A stretch of DNA of 64,000 nucleotides from Dipteris shenzhenensis (taxonomy: Eukaryota > Polypodiophyta > Polypodiopsida > Gleicheniales), in the NCBI GenBank assembly GCA_047967505.1, contig CM106539.1, one strand, 5' to 3'. Each line of letters begins with the position of its first letter. Within the stretch, counting starts at the first letter, position 1. Of the stretch, positions 43,075 to 54,002 are shown one piece after another. The position numbers and the translations under genes were made by a program. The notes under the pieces were generated by a model. It worked only from the letters and a program-made list of their open reading frames with translations. It was not told the origin of the DNA and made no database searches.

Positions 43075-44045
43075 ATTGCCTCCTTCTTCTTTCATAAGAC
43101 TTGACATCTCAACCTCTCATCAGTCGGTTGAGGCTAATAGTCTTCTCTATCATTGTGTTGGAACTCTAGCAAAGATATGCATAGATAATGTGCGAGCAAT
43201 GACATCCATACATGGAAGTTAAAGAATCACAATTACATGGGGTGATGCCACAAGAATCTATGTGAGGATTGCAATTACTTACCTACCAGTTACCATCACC
43301 GGGCTTGCATGATCAATAGAGTGTAGTTAATTGCCAGTCTTCGGGCTTGCATGCTCAGTAGAGTGCAGTTAATTACCAATCATCATCGGGCTTGCATGCT
43401 CAATAGAGTGTAGTTAATTACCACAGTTAATTACCAGGACATGTCACAAGAATCTATGTGAACTCCTAAATGAATGAATTGTAAATGAACCCTAAGTCCT
43501 AAATGAATGAATTGTATGACATTCATATTCATATTGTAATAATAGAATCAAACCACCGCGCTGGTGGCAATTAATATCCTAGTGTGTAGGAGAGTTCATT
43601 GAGCCCAACCTTCTCATTCTTCTTTCATATGACCTAACATGTCCACCTCTCATCATTCTGCACTTAAACAGAGAGAGAGTTCATGGAGCCCGGACTTCTC
43701 ATTCTTCTTTCATATGATGTGACATGTCCACCTCTCATCATTTGGCTGAGGTGGATAGTCTTCTCTGATAGCATGTTGGAACTCTAGCAAAGATATGCAA
43801 AGATGATGTGCAAGCAATGAGACTTCCATACATGGAAGTTACGGAAAGAATCACAAATACATGGGGGGATGTCACAAGAATATATGTGAACTCCTAAACG
43901 AAGGAATTGTAAACGAATACTAAATCCTAAATGAATGAATTGTATGCCATTCATATTCATTTTGTAATAATAGAAGCAAACCACTACACTGGTGGCAGTT
44001 AATATCCTAGTGTGCAACCAACCAATTGGCGACCACTTATCCTAT
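43075..44045. repeat. Large diverged direct duplication, about 620-bp offset
   Basis: TTCTTCTTTCATA...CTCTCATCA...GTTGGAACTCTAGCAAAGAT...CCATACATGGAAGTTA at 43085-43220 recurs in the same order at about 43697-43845, with a partial third start at 43608-43655. Both halves continue into CACAAGAATCTATGTGA-type sequence and the dispersed repeat (copies 2 and 3). Confidence 0.8.
43301..43440. repeat. Short tandem array, 42-45-bp unit, three copies
   Basis: GGGCTTGCATG followed by A/CTCAATAGAGTGTAGTTAATT starts at 43301, 43343 and 43388, ending with an extra ACAGTTAATTACCA. Confidence 0.9.
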
Positions 44046-44358
44046 ATTAAAGGGTTGGTCAGTCCCTTAAAAAAACCCAAGTAATATATATCCAACATTT
44101 ACTCTTATACATTTTGAATTTGGTTTCACTTAGAATGAAAAAGTGGTTTTGAGGTTGAAGTCGAAACAAAAAAAATACGGGTGAAGACAAAAAAATAGAG
44201 TAGCCAAAGCTCCAAGAGATCAAGTGTGCCATCTTTGAAAACTTTATATTCATGCAAGGATTTTAGGGTAGTGTCACAACATAGAGCACAGTGGGAGCCT
44301 TTAGCAATGTACTTCGCAAACTATGGGTCCTTCTAATATTGAAGGCCTTCCCATAGTT

Positions 44359-44475
44359 CCTCCTGCAATCGATCCATCTTCCAAATAACAATCTCGGGTT
44401 GATGTTGTGGAACACTAAGTACCTCCTCCAATCGATCAGTCTCTTGTATGACAATCCTGGGTTGTCAAGGGACCC
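44359..44475. repeat. 63-bp tandem duplication
   Basis: CCTCCT[GC]CAATCGATC begins at 44359 and 44422, each followed by a diverged AACAATC-type/ACAATCC-type stretch and TGGGTTG or CGGGTTG. Confidence 0.65.
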
Positions 44476-44479
44476 ATTC

Positions 44480-44635
44480 ATGGATGCTTTTTTCATGGTA
44501 GTTTCATTAACAAGTGAAACTTTTATATTGGTATTGAAAGTTAATATGTTATAAGAAAAATAAATGTTTGAAACATTTGCTAGGATTTGAAACTTTTATG
44601 CAAAAAAATTTAAAGTTTCCCCAGGATTTACATCT
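44480..44635 (+). repeat. Inverted-repeat partner of 47.93-48.09 kb
   Basis: About 150 bp starting CATGGATGCTTTTTTCATG and including AAACTTTTATGCAAAAAAAT match the reverse complement of 47935-48090 with moderate divergence. The two copies may be members of a short AT-rich transposon family. 44.64-45.50 kb between repeats is AT-rich without a gene. Confidence 0.75.
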
Positions 44636-45509
44636 TTTGCTTCAGAATTATGAAGAAAATACATAAAATTATTCTATGGTGTATAAATGTTGGGAAACTA
44701 AAAAAAATAGACCAATAAAAATTTGCCAAGATTTTATATTATTATATAAGTATAGCTTCAATAAAAACGTCCATGGAACCATTGCAAAATGGCTTCATCT
44801 TCTGCAGGAAAATAGGTTGAAGAAATGTCACTACTACCGTGGATTTCCATCTATGTTCCTTTGTTGTTCCTTCACTGATTTGTATTGAAGAGCATGCAAA
44901 TTTTTGCAATCTTTCTACGAGATCACTTCAATCACTTTGGAAATATTTATAATTTGGATATATATAGACATATTGATGTATATAGATATTCAAAAACTTT
45001 TGTCTGACATTATGGTCCTTGTCCTATCAAAGGATCACTTCAATCACTTTGGAGCTTTGTACAAACTCAATTCAATCACTTTGCAGCTTTATAAAACATC
45101 AATTCAATCACTTCATCTATAATATTGGATATATATAGACATATAGATATGTGTATATATTCGGCCTGACATTATGGTCCTTGGCCTATCTTGACACTTT
45201 CTAGACTCAGAGCATTCTTCTGTTGTACTAAGTGCTACCGTCATCATAGAGACATCTCTTCCTCTCTCATTAGCATTATCCAACCACTTTATTTCAAATC
45301 TTCAACTCAATTTAATTGAAAATTTTCATCTCACATTATGGTCCTTGGCGTGTCAAAGGACTCTATCTAGTCACATAGCTGAGAAAACATCACCTAAGTC
45401 ACGTTGGAAATATTTTAATATTGCATATATATACATACACACATATTATTATATCTATATATATATATCTTAACAACTGCACTTACATTGAGAAATATGA
45501 AGTTCCATA

Positions 45510-45780
45510 ACTAATCCACAATTCCTAAACAAATGAATTGTATGCCATTCATCTTGTAATAATAATAATAGAAGCAAACCACCACGTTGGTGGAAGTTAT
45601 ATTCCTAGTGTGCATACAACCGCCGTGCTGGCGACCAAACCACCATGCTAGTGGAAGTTAAGTTAATATCGTAGTAATAATGGAAGCAAACCACCGTGCT
45701 GGTGGTAGTTAATATCCTAGTGTGCAACCAATGTCTGAGTTGCAACCAACTAGTGCTATACTAGAACGAATCGCATTGTT
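45510..45780. repeat. Dispersed AACCACC/GCTGGT repeat, copy 4 (partly triplicated)
   Basis: The core AACCACC-x-x-GCT-GTGG occurs at about 45578, 45634 and 45688, so this copy has internal duplication. It ends with TGCAAAGTGCTATCCTAAGA, like 42223-42238. Confidence 0.8.
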
Positions 45781-45924
45781 GCAAAGTGCTATCCTAAGAT
45801 GGATACATTGCCCAAAGTAAACTTTGGAGAAGATTAATAATTGAATAGATTACATAGATTACATCTCAAAGACTCCTTTCCTTCTGGGGGTTGGTTCCAC
45901 ATGCTTTGAGTAGGTTGCTTTTTT

Positions 45925-46120
45925 GAGCTCCGTGAGCAAGCTCAGCCCTCCTTATTCCTTTCCTTTCTCCTTTCTTGAAGGGGGTTTGTTTCTCCCTTCA
46001 GGGGCCTGGCCCCTCCTTTCATGTCACTTCCTCTTTCCTTGCTTTGAGCTCCCTAGTTGCAAGCTCAGCCCTTTTTGCTCCTTTCTAAAGGGGCCTAGTT
46101 CCTCCCTCTAGGCTCCTTTT
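45925..46120. repeat. Diverged tandem duplication, about 115-bp unit
   Basis: TTTGAGCTCC...GCAAGCTCAGCCCT near 45923-45955 and again near 46041-46073, each followed by TCCTTTC and a GGGGCCT-type stretch. CT-rich. Confidence 0.65.
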
Positions 46121-46689
46121 CTTTGCAGTCTGTCCTTCAATTCAAGCTCTTTATCTTTTGCAAATTTTGCCCAAATGGAAAATTGAGCTACAACATCTAC
46201 TTTCTCGTCATAGAGAGCTGTTAGCTTAGGTAGGCACATTTTATCTGTCCATGACCTGGGCAATGGCAAATGACATACTCAACATACCGATCTTGCATGC
46301 ACAAACACCCCAATTCAAGAAACATGCACAGGGTGGTAGCACGCAAGCCATCAGATCATGCAGTCATCTATGATGGGGGTATGGCAGACCATGCATTTTG
46401 AACCCTACTGCATAACAGGATACGCATCTGATTTGACTATTGCGGCCATTAATACCACAATATTTCTTTGTACACAATGAATTTGCTTCTTGATTGCTTC
46501 CTCCCTCATACTAAGGCTGCAAATGTTCTCCTTCATCTTCTCCACTCTTTGCTCACTCCGTGGAATAGCTTCATCTAATTCCCTCAGCTACTCTTGAAGC
46601 TACTTAAATTGCTCAAAGAAATCAACATGGGCCATTTCCAAGACTTCCACTCTAGTTTGGAAATCTCTTATGAGGAAATACATTCTCCC

Positions 46690-47225
46690 TGGTGCACTAA
46701 TATATAACTCCAAGAACTAGCGCGGTGGTTGTCATAGATCTCCTTACGTTTGCTATTGCGATGGTCGTCATAGATCTTCTCTTGTAATAAGTAAAAATGG
46801 GTAACAGAGCCATCACTCCAAGAACCAGCACGTTGGTCACTCCAAGACAACCTTGAATTTTCTCGATCTGCATGGGCATCCTGCCCGGTGATAGGTGGCA
46901 AAGTTGCTACAAAAGGCTGGGCAATGATAGGTGGTCAAGCCAAAGATCAATACATTGCGGTCGTGTTCTGAATGATAGATTGCATCTCATTATTACACCA
47001 AGAACCAGCGCAGTGGTGTCTCCAAGCCAGCCTTGAATTTTCATGATCTACATGGGTGGCAAAGCTATGGCAAAAAGGCTGTGCGATGATAGTTGGTTAG
47101 GCCAGAGACTGCATTACGTGAAGCAGTGTAGAGATGCATGATGTAGTGCAGAGCTATCATCTGTTGAACTCTGTGGTGTTCAAAATAAATAGATTGCATC
47201 TCATTATTACACCAATGTGGCATCA
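46690..47225. repeat. Diverged direct repeats (CCAAGAACCAGCGC type)
   Basis: CCAAGAACTAGCGCGGTGGT near 46711, CCAAGAACCAGCACGTTGGT near 46817 and CCAAGAACCAGCGCAGTGGT near 46998 each precede CTCCAAG or CATAGATCT; the latter two continue into CCTTGAATTTTC-TGATCT. TTGCATCTCATTATTACACCA occurs at 46980 and 47193. No gene seen in 46.12-46.69 kb. Confidence 0.75.
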
Positions 47226-47385
47226 TGAAGTCGAGAAAATTTCCAGCAAGAGGGTGGGTCTATGCAAAATTCAAAATCTCACCCAGAAGCACGCTGTGCT
47301 ATGACCCCAAAATGGCCCAAAAAATAGTTTCACGATTGGCTACACCCAAGCAAACATTGACCCAATTACGGGATTAGAGAAGAGA

Positions 47386-47520
47386 TGACTGGTTCCTTCG
47401 TGGGGAGGCTTATTGAGAGCAAGTCAAGCTGGATGAGAGGGAGGAGAAGATATGATTGGTTCCCCAGTGGGGAGGCTTATTGAGCAAGTCAAGCTGAATG
47501 AGAGGGAGGAGAGTTTGATT
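47386..47520. repeat. 67-bp tandem duplication
   Basis: TGA[CT]TGGTTCC starts at 47386 and 47453; both units include GTGGGGAGGCTTATTGAG and AAGTCAAGCTG. Confidence 0.85.
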
Positions 47521-47865
47521 ACTCGCATGCTGGCTATAGTATTCTTGAAGATTAGCATCAAATTGTGTCCCCTCTGTTGTATGGAGACTGAATCAATGGC
47601 AAAGTTGGAAAGGTCACTTTGAGGAAAATCTATACAAGGAGTGTATATAGGAAGCTGATAAGTGATAACACTATGTTTGGGCATTTGAATGCCAAATGGA
47701 AATTGAGGAGGTCACCCAAATGGTGGATGGACAATATAAAGGAGGTTTGGAACGGTTGTAGGCCAGGGATTTTTTTATTGAAGCTATTCTTATATATTAA
47801 TATAAATATTGGAAAAAGTTTTTAAGCTCATTTTTCAAGTCTTGCAATATTGGTAGAATGTAGTA

Positions 47866-47866
<1 letters not shown>

Positions 47867-47901
<35 letters not shown>
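47867..47901. repeat. (TA)n microsatellite
   Basis: About 17 AT dinucleotides at the edge of the interruption in the LINE relic. Confidence 0.95.
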
Positions 47902-47904
<3 letters not shown>

Positions 47905-47934
47905 TTTTTTTAAATTTAAATTTTGAAGGAAAAA

Positions 47935-48090
47935 TTTTATAAATTTTGGTGAAACGTTAAATTTTTTTGCATAAAAGTTTCAAAAACTAGATAATATTTC
48001 AACATTTATTTTTACTAGGGAATACAAACTTTCAATGCCAATATTAAAGTTTAGCTTCTTAACAAATCTAACTTGAAAAAACCATCCATG
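47935..48090 (-). repeat. Inverted-repeat partner of 44.48-44.64 kb
   Basis: Reverse complement resembles 44480-44635 along its length, including the shared start CATGGATGGTTTTTTCA (read on the minus strand) and an A-rich TTTATGCAAAAAAATTTAA. Confidence 0.75.
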
Positions 48091-48843
48091 TTGCAGGCTT
48101 GGGAAGGCAAGTTTTATTCTATGGAAGGCGATGCATATATGGTTGCCTATTAGAAGCAAAATAGCTAGATGGAACGATGCTAATCTATGATGTCCTCTCT
48201 TTAAGTAGGCTTTTGTGGAAATTTCTCACCTCTTCTTGTCATGTGTGATTGCAAAAAGGGCGTGGAGAGAGTAGCAGGTGCTGTAAGGGTGATCATACTT
48301 ATGGGCAAGTTTTAAACTTGTCTAAAGTGGCAAATGGTTCTTCTGGGGGAAACCAAGGGATTGCCTTCTACCTTATGTACATTCTAGTCGTATATATGGG
48401 GGCGATAATGTTTCATGGAATTTGGGTGGTTCGTAACAAAATAGTGTTTGGGGATCGGAATAGGATGTAGGGAGGAAGTAGATGTGGGTGCCAGTAAGGT
48501 ACTTTTCTTGGATTTTGGGGTAACAGTGAGCTCTTTGGATCACTAGTGGGGGGATGTTTGATAGAGCTAAGTGAGTCATGGCTGTAGTATGAGGCCGTGG
48601 GTAGTATGCCCAGCAAGTCAGCCACAATTTTGTGAAGTTGCTTATTTTTCTTAGTAAAAGCCGGCCCTGTTTCAAAAAAAGAAAATATTTATGGCAAAGG
48701 TGCTTAAGTCACATGCAAGCTTTGGTATGCTCACCATAAATTACAATCATTAATTGTAGAGCTTGGGAGATTCAATTATATGCAAGTCTTTCTTTCATAA
48801 GGGGACATAACGGTTCATCTTTTTTGAAAATTTCATAACTTTC

Positions 48844-49330
48844 AAATACAATTGCTATGACCATTATTCAAACATAAGTCTTTTTTATTTTCTACCTAGA
48901 AGATTCACATGGTATTAAAAAAATTACTTTGGATTGTCAAAGTTCACATTAACCATAATTAAGCTAAGGGAAATTAGTTGATATAAATAAACTAAGGGCA
49001 AGGCAATAGTTGACTAAAATAGAGTAACATAACTTAATCTAGCTTCAACCACATATTCAAAATGTACATGTGCACACACACAACTAACAAATACAATTGC
49101 TATGACCATGATTCAAACATGAATATTTTTTATTTTCTACCTAGAAAATAACACGGAAAAAAACCAATTTGCATTGGATTTTCAAAGTTCACATTAGCCA
49201 TAATCAAGCTAAGGGAAATTATTTGATATAAATAAACTAACGGCAAGGAAATAGTTGATTTACATCAACTAACATAGCCTAATGTATCTTCAACCATATA
49301 TGCAAAATATACACATGCACACACACAACC
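48844..49330. repeat. Tandem duplication, 245-bp unit
   Basis: AAATACAATTGCTATGACCA starts at 48844 and 49089. Both copies keep TTTTTTATTTTCTACCTAGA, TTCAAAGTTCACATT-like text, TTTGATATAAATAAACTAA-like text and a terminal CACACACACAAC run. About 85-90% similar by eye. Confidence 0.9.
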
Positions 49331-49970
49331 ATACACTTTAAACTAACATAACCCCTCCCCTCACCTAACTTGACCCCTCCCCCTCACTCCTCTTTGCTTG
49401 TCACTCCCCCTCACTCCTCTTTGCTTGTCACTCCCCCTCTCCCAAGCTCACAATTATCTTTGTTGTAGATAGAATTCAAAACTTTGCTTCATTTTTGTTA
49501 GCACCATAGAAGACATCCCTTCAACTAAGAACTACTTGTTCGCACCCTTGAATTGAGCTACAACCAACGTCTTGTATTGAGCACCATAACTATAATACAA
49601 GGCTTCCACTTGTCTAACTTTTGTAATTGCTAGGATCATGGTGTTGTAAATTCTGAGGGTGGTTGTAGCATAGGTGTTCGCAAATGTAGCATAGGTCCTG
49701 AGGTCATGTTCCAGTGAGAGGCATAGGCTAAAGCATAGAGGGCAGTTTTGGTATGTGCTTAGATGAAAAAGAAGTGTTGATCACAAGGTTTGATGGAAGT
49801 TCTCACCTCCATATGGCTCAAGGGTTTAGGAAAGGGTTGTCCAGCTTAGAAGAGCTATAGGTTTGAGAAATCTATCTAGGTGTTTAAGGTTGAGAGAGGG
49901 TTTAAGGGTTTAGGATTGGTTCAAAGTTAAAGAGAGGAGAGATAGTATCCTTCATGGATTTAGGGCATTA
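49331..49970. other. Spacer, no gene seen
   Basis: Contains a short C/T-rich duplication (CACTCCCCCTCACTCCTCTT near 49384 and 49412). Nothing else supportable. Confidence 0.45.
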
Positions 49971-49974
49971 AGGG

Positions 49975-50165
49975 TTAAGAAGGAGTGCACAAGAGTGAGG
50001 AGAAGGAAGGAGGTGAGGAGGGAGGAGGAAGGAGGAGGAAAGAGAAGGAAGGAGGAGATGGATATAGGAGGGATGAGAAAGGAGGAGGAAGGACGAGGAG
50101 GGAGGAGGGAGGAGAAGAAGGGAGGAGGTAGAAGGAGGAGGGAGTGGGAAGAGAAGTGAGGAGGA
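49975..50165. repeat. Purine-rich GGA/GAA tract
   Basis: Almost pure purine on the plus strand with repeated GGAGGAAGGAGGA motifs. The serine/proline-rich minus-strand reading is a by-product. Confidence 0.85.
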
Positions 50166-50334
50166 TGGGTTGCAAGGTTGAGAGCATGCTAGAACACATT
50201 TGATAGTGTTAAGGGAGCATGAAGGCTAGAAGATCAAGCACATGAATTATACCAAAGTGAAATGAATACCAAACCCCAAAGAGTCATCCAACTTCTTTGC
50301 ATTAAGAGGTATTCATAAAATGTTCTTGAGTTTC

Positions 50335-50640
50335 CATCTCTTCACAAAGTGTAAGGACTTTCTCTTTCTAGCACAAGTGCAAGGAATTTCTCCTCACAAA
50401 GTATAAGGACTTTCTCTTTCTAGCACAAGTGTAAGGAATTTTTCTCACAAAGAACACAGAGTTTCTCTTTCTAGAAAGAAGTCTAAGGAGTTTCTCTTTT
50501 GCAAAGTATAAGGAGTTTCTCTCTCACACGTGTAGAGACTCTCTCTCTTTAGCACAAAGTATAAGTACTTTCTCTCTCACAAAGTGTAAGGATTTTCTCT
50601 CTCTAGCACAGTGTAGATTTTAGTATTTCTCTCTTTAGAT
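50335..50640. repeat. Degenerate minisatellite, about 30-60-bp unit
   Basis: CACAAAGT[GA]TAAGGACTTTCTCTTTCTAG recurs eight or more times with changes, alternating with GCACAAGTGTAAGGAATTT. No coding content. Confidence 0.8.
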
Positions 50641-51634
50641 CACAACTTTGCAAGTACGTCTACGTCTTTTCTAGAGAGATCAATTGTAGAGTCTTTATTG
50701 GAATTGAGTCTCTCCACATCCTTTAGCTCACTTAAAGCCTCAGAAGAAGTATAGGCATGGAGGTTTCTATAGTAGCAGATGTTGTAGATGATAAAGGTTG
50801 ATTTCTGTAGACCAGGAGACAATATTATTTGCCGTTGCATCACAGATTTATTTGATGCATTATTACTACATTGTTACAACCCTTTCATCCTATGGACATC
50901 ACCTATTTTCCACCCTTTCCTTATTAGATTGGAAGTTTGGTTTCTAGCTTTCAGGGTTACTCTTCTATTTCATTTGTGGATCTTTCCACCAAGAAGACTT
51001 CTCGCTTATTGTTTTTATGGCCTTGGATCCATGCTCGATCCATGACCATAGAAAACACTTTTGGCATTTGTATAAGTCTCTTGGTGGAAGACTTCTCTTT
51101 AGACTTTGCCACATCTGGAGCAGTAAGCTACCTCTCAAGGAGTGGGTTTTCCTAGGGCACTATTTGGTTGGGGATTTAATAGTGATATCTTTGTTGACTG
51201 CCAGGCACATTGATTCCTTATGCTTGCTCCATGTGTTCTCGTCCACGAAGATGGTCTTACATATGCTTTTCTTTTCAAAATGATGATAGGACTTTGAGCT
51301 TGTTTTCGTAGGATTTTGTTTGGGAACAATTTTAGTTGTTTGACAGACATGCTGTTATGCCAGACTATGATCTCTTCTTCTCTTGGTGTTGCTATTAGGC
51401 TCTTTGGTCATTGTATCATGCTCATACCATTCGACTATATGAGAACTTTTTAGTCTGTGTCTTTTCCTATTTTAAAGCTCCTTTGGTTTGGTCTCTTCAA
51501 GATGCTCATTCCCATGAAGACCTTCCTCATGCCTAGGTGGAAGTCTTTTATTATTGTTTCAACTTTTGAGTATTAGTTGTTCTACTTTGGATAGTTATGA
51601 ATATAAATTTTTTTCTGAATGAAATATCTCTTTT

Positions 51635-51636
<2 letters not shown>
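50641..51636. other. Spacer, no supportable gene
   Basis: Overlapping F/L-rich frames at 50788-51283 shift phase and carry stops. They could be the ghost of a coding element, but no motif is readable. Confidence 0.35.

Positions 51637-51682
<46 letters not shown>
51637..51682. repeat. (GA)n microsatellite
   Basis: About 23 uninterrupted GA units. The following 51.69-52.2 kb is AT-rich without a gene. Confidence 0.95.
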
Positions 51683-51684
<2 letters not shown>

Positions 51685-52199
51685 TTTCAAAACTCATTCA
51701 TCTTTTATTACATGTGACATTTACATTATTAGAAAGGATTCTAAGAAGTGTAACCAACCTTGGGAGATAACCATTTGTAAGAAAATATAGTTTTACATCT
51801 ATTATTTTTAACATTGGCCATATTTAGAGCAGACATTGCAAAATAGTAGATGATTATAGTCATGACTTTGTATATAACGATCCATTTAAGGAATTGCTAA
51901 GCAATAGAGCTAAGTGCAACATGGACAAATAAGTCATACTATATATTAATTTATTGATTTCATCTTCCTTTAGAAGTCTCTTGCCAATATTTGTCTCATA
52001 TAAGATATGAAACCTTGCATGGTTAATGCACTTCACCATTCGTGCTCATACATTACAAACATCATGATAGTGGGCCTTCAACTTGTCATCTTTAGTGTTA
52101 TTGTGCTACTATACGGCCCAAGTACAATATAATCCAATGGAAAGGGAAGGAATATAGGGTATGAAAACAAGAGGCATGATGAAAATGTGGATAAATCTA

Positions 52200-53730
52200 T
52201 CAAGAGAAGATGGAGGAGGAGGAGGTAGTGTGGAGATGGTAGGGGATAAGCTTAAGAGAAAAGGAAGACAAAAAGGCTGTTAGTGATTGCGAAGGAGAAG
52301 GATGTGGAGATAAAGAATATGTTAAAAGAGGAGGGGATGGTGGCACTTGTGATAGACTATTATATAAAGGTGTAGGATGGAGGGGGCATCGAGGTAGGGT
52401 CTAGGTGATAGTGGGCAACTTCTATATGGAGGAAGAGGAGGAGATGGTGGTGGGAGATTGTCATATGAACAAGAAAGAGGAAGATGAAGGTAGCTAGGAG
52501 GGGGAGGAAATACTCATGTAGGATAGTGGAGGAGGAGGCAATGGTGGTGTATGAGGGCTACTACGAGAATGCTAGCTATACTAGTAGGACAAGTGATGGG
52601 GTTCGAGGAGGGGTGGGTGAAGGGTAACTATAATAAGGTGGTGAAGAAGGAGGGTATCTATAATAAGGTGGAGGAAGGGTGGAGGCGAGCCATAAGAAGG
52701 TGGAAAAGAGACAAGAGGAGGTGGATGATAGGATGGATTAGATGGCGGTGGTAGTGGAAGAGGGTAGCTATAATAAGGTGATGAAGGGAAAGGTGATGGT
52801 GGAGGATGAGGGGAGCCATAAAAAGGTGGTGGAGATGCAGGAGGAGGGGGAGGGGGAGGTGGCAAAGGGTAGCTGTAGTAAGGTAGAGGAAGAGGAGATG
52901 GAGGGGAGCCATAAAAAGGTGGTGGAGAAATAGGTGGAGGTGGAGGTAAGGATGGAGGAGGATGTGAAGGTGAGGGTGGAGGAGGAGATGGTGGAGGGTG
53001 AAGTGGTGGTGGAGGAGGGGAGCCATAAAAAGGTGGTGGAGGAGGGGGAGGGGGATTTGGGAAAGGATAGGATGGAGGAGGAGAAGGTGGTGGGGGAGGA
53101 GGGGGGGCACCATAATATGGTGGGGGAGGGGGAGGGGCACCATAATATGGTGGGGGAGGTAGAGGGGGAGGAGGGGGAGCACCATAATATGGTGGACTTG
53201 GAGAATATGGAGGAGGAGGAGGTGAGGGTAGAGGAGGAGCTGGTGGTGGAGGGGGAGGTGGTGGAGGTAGGGATGGAGGAGGATAGCTGTAATAGGGTGG
53301 AGCTGGTGGAGGAGGAGGGTAGCTATAATAGGGTGGAGGTGAAGGTGGAGGGGGAGAAGGCAAGGGGGGTGGAGGAGGAGGGTAGCCATAATAAGGTGAT
53401 GGAGGTGAAGGTGGAGGGGGAGGAGGTAGGGGGGGAGGAGTAGGAGGAGGGGGAGGGTAGCCATAATAAGGTGGTGGTGGTGGAGGGGGAGGGGGAGGAG
53501 GAGGGAAGTTATAATAAGGTGGTGGAGGGGGAGGGGGAGGTGGCAGTGGTGGTGGAGGGGGGGGAGGAGGAGGAGGGAAGCCATAATAAGATGGTGGAGG
53601 GGGAGGTGCTAACAGAGGGGGAGGAGGAGGGAAGTTATAATAAGATGGTGGAGGTAGAGGGGGAGGTGATGTTGGAGGAGGAGGCAAAGGGAAACTATAA
53701 TAAGGTGGGGGAGGAGGTGGGCATGCATGA
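52200..53730 (+). repeat. 1.5-kb purine-rich GGTGGA/GGAGGA repeat tract
   Basis: On the plus strand the repeat is almost entirely G and A with ATAATAAGGTGG punctuating every 40-100 bp. This is the non-coding strand of the proline-rich ORF, extending 0.4 kb past its end (52.2-52.56 kb, GA-rich with less regular structure). Confidence 0.85.
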
Positions 53731-54002
53731 TGAAGAGGGGCATTGCTATAATAAGGTGGGCTAAATGCTTTACATAGAAGGGAGATGGGATAGTAAGACA
53801 TGCGAAGGGATAAGTGAGAAGTCTTTGTTTCCTTGAGAGTGCTAGAAGTCCATGCAATATTATAGAAGCTACCTGTAGAGGGTCCATTAACAAGCAATTG
53901 ATGCTTTTTCTTCAAGGTGAATTTGAGCTGGGAGTAGCAAGTAGTCACAACATCATGCTGGCTACTTCCATCTCCTACCAATGGGGTGATGCTCATAGCC
54001 AT
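52581..54002 (-). CDS. Proline/tyrosine-rich repeat protein, extensin-like, 473 residues
   Basis: An unbroken minus-strand frame from ATG 54002. Residues 1-80 are ordinary, with K-F-T-L-K-K-K-H-Q near 27-36 and no clear signal peptide. From about residue 80 to 440 the protein is built of P-P-P-P-Y-Y-[GS]-[YFAS]-P-P-P-P repeats, resembling cell-wall hydroxyproline-rich proteins, where Tyr cross-links and prolines are modified. Without a secretion signal the wall role is doubtful unless an upstream exon supplies it. Near 52666-52690 the repeat pattern leaves this frame and continues in another for about 30 codons (P-Y-Y-x-Y-P-P-S-S-P-P-Y-Y-S-Y-P) to a stop near 52557, so the present C-terminus is a frameshift product. 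It could equally be an expanded simple repeat that happens to stay open. No TATA box that I trust lies upstream. Confidence 0.4.
   Translation of the reverse strand: MAMSITPLVGDGSSQHDVVTTCYSQLKFTLKKKHQLLVNGPSTGSFYNIAWTSSTLKETKTSHLSLRMSYYPISLLCKAFSPPYYSNAPLHHACPPPPPPYYSFPLPPPPTSPPPLPPPSYYNFPPPPPLLAPPPPPSYYGFPPPPPPPPPPLPPPPPPPPPYYNFPPPPPPPPPPPPYYGYPPPPPTPPPLPPPPPPSPPSPYYGYPPPPPPLPSPPPPSPPPYYSYPPPPPAPPYYSYPPPSLPPPPPPPPPAPPLPSPPPPPYSPSPPYYGAPPPPPLPPPPYYGAPPPPPPYYGAPPPPPPPSPPPSYPFPNPPPPPPPPFYGSPPPPPLHPPPSPPPPSPSHPPPSLPPPPPISPPPFYGSPPSPLPLPYYSYPLPPPPPPPPASPPPFYGSPHPPPSPFPSSPYYSYPLPLPPPSNPSYHPPPLVSFPPSYGSPPPFLHLIIDTLLLHHLIIVTLHPPLLEPHHLSY

Larger units (their letters stand above)
47570..48680 (+). 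mobile_element. LINE 3' end with zinc-finger (zf-RVT) remnant
   Basis: K-W-K-L-R-R-S-P-K-W-W near 47690 may be part of the LINE C-terminal tether. After an AT-rich interruption (47820-48090), G-K-A-x-F-I-L-W-K-A near 48104 leads to L-P-I-R-S-K-I-A-R-W and a frame-shifted H-L-F-L-S-C-V-I-A-K-R-A-W near 48230-48265, matching the zf-RVT domain. W-V-V-R-N-K-I-V-F-G-D near 48425-48460 is the typical end. An A-rich tail lies at 48676-48686. The interruption coincides with a short dispersed repeat, so it probably inserted into this LINE. Confidence 0.65.

Noticed and set aside
52658-53584. 308-residue L/H-rich frame on the minus strand and several E/G/V-rich plus-strand frames in the same region
   Set aside because: They are other-frame readings of the proline-codon repeat and have no independent support.
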